Virus record (IMG/VR): IMGVR_UViG_3300049847_000163
Coordinates: 1-40,754 of that record
Length of the DNA: 40,754 nucleotides
Origin: a virus
Direction: 5' to 3' (one strand)
Shown here: positions 36,418 through 40,754 of the stretch, piece after piece
Layout: each line of letters starts with the position of its first letter
Numbering within the stretch: the stretch's first letter is position 1
The notes under the pieces: generated by a model
Databases searched by the model: none
What the model saw: only the letters and a program-made list of their open reading frames with translations
Told to the model about the DNA's origin: nothing
Translations under genes and position numbers: made by a program

Positions 36418-36737
36418 TGTCTACTCCTGAGAGTAAAGTTAAAGCTAAGATTAAACGAGTACTAGCGCAGTACGATGTATGGGTGAACATGCCTGTGAGT
36501 ATGGGGTATGGGCAGCACGGTATCCCTGATTTTATTTGCTGTGGTATGTCAGTTGGGGGTAGAGCGGGGTTATTCTTCTCCATCGAAGCGAAAGCAAACG
36601 GTGGTAAGCCGACAGCATTGCAAGACATGCAGATGCAGCGTATCCGTAAGGCGGGTGGGGTGACGTTTGTTATAGATGAACATAATATTGAGGAGTTAGA
36701 AGCATGGCTACGGCTGTACATAAAGACGGTGAACTAA
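36417..36737 (+). CDS. VRR-NUC domain nuclease, 106 aa
   Basis: TAATG overlap with the nuclease gene. It is a stand-alone VRR-NUC domain: N-terminal STPESKVKAKIKRVL, then GIPDFICCG (the metal-binding Asp), FFSIEAKANGGKPTALQ (Glu and Lys of the E-A-K core and the Gln of the following helix) and VTFVIDEHNIEELEAWL. Family members cut branched DNA such as Holliday junctions or flaps. In phage replication clusters this gene commonly serves as the junction resolvase before packaging. Confidence 0.9.
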   Translation: MSTPESKVKAKIKRVLAQYDVWVNMPVSMGYGQHGIPDFICCGMSVGGRAGLFFSIEAKANGGKPTALQDMQMQRIRKAGGVTFVIDEHNIEELEAWLRLYIKTVN

Positions 36738-37024
36738 CAGCAGAGCAGATAGCGCTGCAAGAAGCAACTATGAATATGACGTCCTACTTACTAAGTGGAG
36801 TAGATTTCGCTATGGTTCCTCTAGGAATCATACTGGGTGGGTCTTATGGTATGACTTCCTACGTTCTCGCAGCTTGTATCTTTGAGCACAAGAGGCAAGA
36901 GAATATAGCCTTCGATTTAGACGAAGAAGTCCAGAAGGTTGCAAAAATAATTGGCGCACAAACACAGTACTACCTAACGCAGCTAGAATTTATTGCTGCT
37001 AAAGCGCCAGGATCAGTGCAGTGA
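36704..37024 (+). CDS. Small protein in replication block, 106 aa
   Basis: Overlaps the VRR-NUC gene by 34 bases; GGAG lies upstream. The central segment (VDFAMVPLGIILGGSYGMTS, then YVLAACIF) is hydrophobic and could be one membrane span or a buried helix pair. The rest is acidic and helical (LDEEVQKVAKIIGAQTQYYL). No family recognised. It sits between nuclease and zinc-ribbon genes and so may serve the replication complex, but the hydrophobic stretch is odd for that. Confidence 0.5.
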   Translation: MATAVHKDGELTAEQIALQEATMNMTSYLLSGVDFAMVPLGIILGGSYGMTSYVLAACIFEHKRQENIAFDLDEEVQKVAKIIGAQTQYYLTQLEFIAAKAPGSVQ

Positions 37025-37299
37025 CTGGCGAAGTTATACCGTTCAAGTCGCCTACGTCGCGGCATACAAGTGGCGCTGCTGTATGCATAGGATGTAAGCA
37101 TGAGTGGGAGGCTGTTGTACCTAATGGTACGACTAGTTTAGAATGTCCAGCATGCGGTACATTTAAGGGGGTATTCAAATACCCCTATGCACCTGTAGGT
37201 GATTGCCTTGTATGTACGGGGTGCGACGGTGCGCTGTTCTACGTGACAGCTAAGGGCACGGCTTTCTGCCCTACCTGCGGAGTTCATCTAAATTACTAG
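37021..37299 (+). CDS. Double zinc-ribbon protein, 92 aa (GTG start)
   Basis: GTG start overlapping the previous TGA. Two zinc-ribbon-like Cys sets are visible: CIGC (22-25) with CPAC (42-45), and CLVCTGC (62-68) with CPTC (83-86). Zinc ribbons of this size in phage replication regions often bind DNA or another replication protein. The N-terminal 20 residues are flexible. Specific role unknown. Confidence 0.75.
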   Translation: MTGEVIPFKSPTSRHTSGAAVCIGCKHEWEAVVPNGTTSLECPACGTFKGVFKYPYAPVGDCLVCTGCDGALFYVTAKGTAFCPTCGVHLNY

Positions 37300-37308
37300 G
37301 AGCCTAAG

Positions 37309-37584
37309 ATGGCGATGATGTTTAAGGTTGCTCTTGAGCGCCTAGCGAATGGCGAGCATGGGCAAGTGATGCCAGTTACCCTCAAAGGGCATGGGCCAGA
37401 CGGCACACCGAGGGAGACGGTAGCCTTCGAACTTCAGTGGCTTGAACGCCAGGGTATCGACCCCGAAGACACAATCCTATGCCGCTACCGTGTGCGTGAT
37501 CCTGAAGATGTGCAGAGAATTAAAGACGCTTTCGCGCGACGCACAGCTATTCAGGATTTAGCAAAGCTGCATGTCTATACCTGA
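37309..37584 (+). CDS. Small protein upstream of helicase, 91 aa
   Basis: AGGAG ribosome site 6 bases upstream. A beta strand segment (QVMPVTLKGHGPDGTPRETV) and a helical end (DPEDVQRIKDAFARRTAIQD) are seen. No family recognised. It ends five bases before the helicase ATG, which has no own ribosome site, so helicase synthesis probably depends on translation of this gene. Confidence 0.5.
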   Translation: MAMMFKVALERLANGEHGQVMPVTLKGHGPDGTPRETVAFELQWLERQGIDPEDTILCRYRVRDPEDVQRIKDAFARRTAIQDLAKLHVYT

Positions 37585-37589
37585 CCCCT

Positions 37590-39227
37590 ATGCCTATCGC
37601 CCTAACTAATAAAAAAGCTCTTGTACTGAAGCTGCGTGACCCGAGTAAAGTAACAAGTGTTCTTCCCGTAACTCAGACTATCGAGCAAGACGGAGAGGTT
37701 TTCACGGCAGTGCCGCATACTGTCGATGCATGGCATGTGCTCAAGAACCTCGGCGTGAACGTGCAGGACTATGAGCCAATGCGCTGGTACTACCCCTACC
37801 CCAAGCTCTACGGTAGGCACGATCCGATGCCACACCAGTCGGAGACGGCGGTATTTTGTACAGCAAATAAACGGGCCTATATCCTCAATGAGATGCGCAC
37901 GGGTAAGACTTCGGCGACGCTGTGGGCAAGCGACTATCTCCGCGAAGCGAAACAGGTTAGGAAAGTCTTGATCCTCTGCACTATGTCATGCATGGACGTA
38001 GTGTGGAAGCAAGCGATATTTGGCTTATTCCCCCATCGTACTGTGGCTATCCTACATGGGTCACACGAGCGCCGCCTAGCACTACTGAAAGAAGACTTCG
38101 ACTACTACGTGCTCAACCATGATGGCGTGAAGATCGGGTATAACGCTAAGAACCCCGTAGGATTCTATGCTGAACTCTTGCGCCAGATCAAGGCAGGCGA
38201 GATCGGACTAATGATCGTAGATGAAGGTGCAGAGTACCGTAACTTCAGCACAGATAGGTGGAAAGCCCTGAAGGGACTAGCCTGTGTCGAGCGTATCTGG
38301 TGGCTGACAGGTACACCAACTCCCGGTGGGCCAGAGGATGCCTGGGCACAAGCCCGTATAGTTAACCCAGGCCGTGCTCCTGAATACTTCAAGACGTGGA
38401 AAGACCGCGTGATGTATCAGGTGAATAAGTACAAGTGGGTGCCCAAGCATGGGCATGAAGCAGACGTACATAACCTTATGCAACCTGCGATACGGTATAA
38501 GAAGTCTGATGTGCTCAACAACTTGCCTGTTACTTTCGATGACCGCGAAGCAACGCTAACGAAGGAGCAACTTGCAGCATACCAACAGATCAAGACTCAA
38601 GGTGTACTCGCATCTAAGCAAGGTGCTGTTACTGCGGTCAACGCCGCAGTGCTACTGGGCAAGCTGCTCCAGATCGGCGCAGGCGCAGTGAAGAATGACA
38701 ACGGCGATATAGTCCACTACCCTCCAACGAACCGTCTTGCGGTGCTTGACGAATTGATCGCACAGTCTGCCTCTAAGGTAATTGTGCTTGCACCCTACAA
38801 AGCCGTCGTAGATTTACTGGTAGCCCATATAGCGAAGACCCACAAGGTAGCCTTCATTGATGGGCGGGTAACGGGCAGGGCCAGATCGAAAGTGATACAT
38901 GACTTCCAGCACGGGGATAATCTTGATGTACTGGTCGCACATCCCAAAACAACTGGACATGGCCTAGAGTTTGCCGTAGCTGATACTGTAGTCTGGTATG
39001 CACCGATGCATTCCGTAGACTTGTACGAACAGGCGAACCATCGTATCATGTCGAATGCTCAAACCCGCAGCGCAGGCGTATATCATATCGGGTGCTCCCC
39101 TCTGGAATGGAAGATTTACAGAGCCCTGAAAGCTGGAGTTTCCCTCCAGCAAAAAATACTTGAGCTATACGACGAAGAAATTTTAGGAAAAGCCTTGACA
39201 GGTGAACTAACACCTGTTACTATATAA
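37590..39227 (+). CDS. SNF2-type (SF2) DNA helicase/ATPase, 545 aa
   Basis: Motifs in order: MPHQSE (80-85, adenine-sensing), Walker A NEMRTGKTSA (100-109), VDEGAEYRN (210-218, DExx box as DEGA), LTGTP (239-243, motif III). In the C-terminal lobe KVIVLAPYKAVVDLL (motif IV region), then DVLVAHPKTTGHGLEFAVAD and VVWYAPMHSVDLYEQANHRI (motifs V and VI). Phage SNF2-like proteins of about 450-550 aa are frequent in phages with family A polymerases and may serve in replication or recombination. Motif VI usually has QAxxRxxR; here it reads QANHRIMS, so the second Arg is not visible. Confidence 0.88.
   Translation: MPIALTNKKALVLKLRDPSKVTSVLPVTQTIEQDGEVFTAVPHTVDAWHVLKNLGVNVQDYEPMRWYYPYPKLYGRHDPMPHQSETAVFCTANKRAYILNEMRTGKTSATLWASDYLREAKQVRKVLILCTMSCMDVVWKQAIFGLFPHRTVAILHGSHERRLALLKEDFDYYVLNHDGVKIGYNAKNPVGFYAELLRQIKAGEIGLMIVDEGAEYRNFSTDRWKALKGLACVERIWWLTGTPTPGGPEDAWAQARIVNPGRAPEYFKTWKDRVMYQVNKYKWVPKHGHEADVHNLMQPAIRYKKSDVLNNLPVTFDDREATLTKEQLAAYQQIKTQGVLASKQGAVTAVNAAVLLGKLLQIGAGAVKNDNGDIVHYPPTNRLAVLDELIAQSASKVIVLAPYKAVVDLLVAHIAKTHKVAFIDGRVTGRARSKVIHDFQHGDNLDVLVAHPKTTGHGLEFAVADTVVWYAPMHSVDLYEQANHRIMSNAQTRSAGVYHIGCSPLEWKIYRALKAGVSLQQKILELYDEEILGKALTGELTPVTI
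39195..39223 (+). promoter_or_regulatory. Sigma-70 promoter inside the helicase gene end
   Basis: TTGACA (39195-39200), a 17-base spacer and TACTAT (39218-39223, 4 of 6). The spacer holds a perfect 6-bp inverted repeat CAGGTG-aactaa-CACCTG (39199-39216). It would drive the two last genes (39,266 onward). An operator-like site overlaps its start region. Confidence 0.65.
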
Positions 39228-39236
39228 CTGTTGTTT
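39222..39236. promoter_or_regulatory. Operator-like site at the start of the 39,266 transcript
   Basis: ATATAACTGTTGTTT matches the perfect palindrome at 24,942 in 13 of 15 bases, and lies over the -10 end and probable start of transcription. It supports shared control of this promoter with that at 24,931. Confidence 0.6.
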
Positions 39237-39265
39237 CCGATTAACTTTAACTGAAGGAGCCTACT

Positions 39266-39883
39266 ATGCGCTTAGTAGCCCATAAAGAGTCAAACTCTTT
39301 TGCTGTTGTTGAAGAACTTACACCTGAAGTTCTATCTACTTATGACCCTATATTCTTGGGCACGCTAGCAGACGCTAAAGCGATGCGTAAGGTATTAGAA
39401 GCTTATATTGAGTCTCAACCAGAAGTAGAGATTACACCCATCGATTTGAAAGATATTCGCGATGATGACATCGTTGGCGCCTATATCAAGCTCCGCGACA
39501 TGCGTGACACAGCGAAGAAAAAATTTGAGTCGCGCGATGATAAATATGCCGCACGAATCGACAGCTTGCAGATGGAACTACTGCGACGCTACGAAGAGCG
39601 TGGTATTGACCAGATTAAAATCGCAGGTATTGGTACCTCATTCAAGTCTACAAAAACAGTCGCATCATGTGGTGACTGGGATGTATTCTTCTCGTGGTGC
39701 CTAGACCAAGCAGATAAATTACGCTCTGAGGGCGGCGATCCTCGGGACGTATTTGCGTTCTTCCAAAAGCGTTTGACGATTGATACAGTCAAGCAGTACA
39801 TGGAAGCACACGAGGGAGGTGTACCCCCCGCTGTGAATGTCATGCAGCAGTACACCGTGTCTGTTCGACGCTCAACTACCTAG
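39266..39883 (+). CDS. Conserved phage replication-region protein, 205 aa
   Basis: AAGGAG 6 bases before the ATG. The layout is one I associate with a widespread phage family of unknown function: a helix with KLRDMRDTAKKKFESRDDKY, then coiled-coil, a beta part (IAGIGTSFKSTKTVASCGDW DVFF with the break only for length), a helical WCLDQADKLR...FFQKRLTIDTVKQYM, and a final strand (VPPAVNVMQQYTVSVRR). Members sit beside single-strand-binding-like and polymerase genes. The name and role are not established as far as I know. It has its own promoter and operator-like site. Confidence 0.6.
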   Translation: MRLVAHKESNSFAVVEELTPEVLSTYDPIFLGTLADAKAMRKVLEAYIESQPEVEITPIDLKDIRDDDIVGAYIKLRDMRDTAKKKFESRDDKYAARIDSLQMELLRRYEERGIDQIKIAGIGTSFKSTKTVASCGDWDVFFSWCLDQADKLRSEGGDPRDVFAFFQKRLTIDTVKQYMEAHEGGVPPAVNVMQQYTVSVRRSTT

Positions 39884-39891
39884 GAGTTTAT

Positions 39892-40754
39892 ATGAGTGCT
39901 ATGGTTATTTTTGACGCCCCGCAACACGCTATCGCGTTGCTTGGGCAAGAGGCTCTTGGTCTAGGCCAAGATTTGACTGGCGGGCTTAGCGGTGGTATCA
40001 ACCGTATCTCGCTCAAAGGCAGTCGCTTTCGTTTAGTTCAAGCAGGGCAAGAAGTTGCTGTACTTGAGCAGAGTACTTTGGATGTCGTGATTGTAGGTTC
40101 GACTAAGCACGTTAGCCGCATCTACTACAAAGAAAAGTACAACAGCCAAGATAAGGTGAAGCCTAGCTGCTGGTCAGCAGATGGTGTAACCCCTGCTGCT
40201 GATGCTACTGAGCGCCAAGCTAATAACTGCGCGTCATGCCCTCAAAATATCAAGGGTTCCGCGACTAATGATAATGGAACACAGTCACGTGCATGTGCTT
40301 TCCGCAAGCGTATCGTAGTTGTAGCAGCTACACAGTTGGGTACAGATACGCTACCTGAGCCGTATGCGCTTGATGTAAATGCCCTGTCGTTGTTCGGTGA
40401 TGGTAATCCCACACAGAATAAATACAGCTTGGGCGGCTACGGTAAGTTTCTATCTACCCCACGTCAAGGTTTTCCTGATGGTATCCCACCACTTGCCGTG
40501 ATTACTCGGCTGACATTGGATTCTGATTCATCTGTACCTAAGCTGTTCTTTGGTGTATCAGCAAACAATGCAGGGCAAGCAGCATTCTTGTCGAAGGAGC
40601 AAATTGCATCGGCTATTGCTATGACGAAATCTGAACAAGTACAACGTCTAGTTGCAGAAGCTACAGCCGATTTACTGACTCTTGAAACTGAAGCCGCTCA
40701 AGCAAGCGTAGCTCGTGGTATGGCTGCACCTGCCCCAACACCTGCCCCAACACC
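39892..40754 (+). CDS. Conserved phage protein, possible ssDNA-binding (3' end cut)
   Basis: ATG at 39892 with AGGAG 5 bases upstream; no stop before the window edge (287 codons visible). The core RISLKGSRFRLVQAGQEVAV is followed by LDVVIVGSTKHVSRIYYKEK, then four Cys (C93, C113-x2-C116, C135) in PSCWSADG, NNCASCPQNIKGS and SRACAF, which likely bind zinc. This is a common phage protein found next to helicase and polymerase genes. An OB-like beta fold with a zinc clip would fit a ssDNA-binding protein, but this is inference. The C-terminal visible part is helical, then Pro/Ala/Thr-rich. Confidence 0.6.
   Translation, partial: MSAMVIFDAPQHAIALLGQEALGLGQDLTGGLSGGINRISLKGSRFRLVQAGQEVAVLEQSTLDVVIVGSTKHVSRIYYKEKYNSQDKVKPSCWSADGVTPAADATERQANNCASCPQNIKGSATNDNGTQSRACAFRKRIVVVAATQLGTDTLPEPYALDVNALSLFGDGNPTQNKYSLGGYGKFLSTPRQGFPDGIPPLAVITRLTLDSDSSVPKLFFGVSANNAGQAAFLSKEQIASAIAMTKSEQVQRLVAEATADLLTLETEAAQASVARGMAAPAPTPAPT

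Noticed and set aside
1-40754. tRNA or rRNA genes
   Set aside because: I saw no cloverleaf-like segment with a GTTCRA-type arm in the gaps. Gaps between genes are short apart from the 1-kb control region. A tRNA search program would settle this.
1-40754. Integrase, excisionase or CI-type repressor indicating a temperate phage
   Set aside because: None is recognisable in the window. The HTH proteins at 23,173 and 33,249 are not similar by eye to CI/Cro. A temperate life style cannot be excluded because the window may not be the whole genome.

Overview
The window is a near-complete slice of a tailed double-stranded DNA phage genome, most likely a short-tailed (podovirus-like) virus of a Gram-negative bacterium. 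The evidence is a large terminase, a long P22-size portal protein, scaffold and coat genes followed by small connector genes, the absence of any recognisable tape measure, sheath or long-tail tube gene, a phage-type family A DNA polymerase, a lipoprotein with a clear lipobox, and promoters close to the bacterial sigma-70 consensus. No integrase, CI-like repressor, tRNA, endolysin, holin or phage RNA polymerase is recognisable here. The host cannot be named from the sequence.

The genome is split into two divergent blocks. Positions 1-22,184 run leftward (minus strand) and hold the packaging and virion genes. From right to left these are: terminase small-subunit candidate, 65-aa protein, terminase large subunit, portal, a first adhesin/fibre cluster (17,692-14,416), two tiny overlapping genes, scaffold, major capsid protein, a second head protein, connector-like proteins, a Cys-rich virion protein, a second adhesin cluster (8,570-6,249), three consecutive 2-oxoglutarate/Fe(II) oxygenases (6,246-4,408), a large conserved structural protein, and probable internal virion proteins to the left edge. 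The two adhesin clusters share one architecture: two adhesins with related N-termini flank a small coiled-coil gene.

Positions 22,149-23,172 form a roughly 1-kb gene-free divergent control region. It contains an AT-rich island, six copies of the hexamer AGTCTA/TAGACT, a 14-bp tandem repeat, and many copies of ACAACTGT. That core recurs, as a perfect 15-bp palindrome or a close variant, at two rightward promoters elsewhere (24,931 and 39,195), so a dedicated regulator and a phage regulon are likely. A candidate regulator with a helix-turn-helix-like N-terminus is the first rightward gene (23,173).

Positions 23,173-40,754 run rightward. The first 9 kb is a dense array of small genes, often overlapping by ATGA, mostly of unknown function (probably early host-takeover genes). 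It includes an HNH-like protein, a lipoprotein and a single-span membrane protein. A replication/recombination block follows: ParB-like DNA-binding protein, small HTH protein, family A DNA polymerase with a 3'-5' exonuclease, Cas4/RecB-like nuclease with Fe-S cysteines, VRR-NUC nuclease, double zinc-ribbon protein, SNF2-type helicase, and two conserved phage proteins. The last of these is cut by the window edge and may bind single-stranded DNA.

The most unusual points are the tandem 2OG-Fe(II) oxygenases next to an adhesin ending in eight Val-Thr-Pro repeats, the duplicated fibre/coiled-coil/fibre cassettes, the distributed ACAACTGT operator system, and a coat protein with eleven cysteines.
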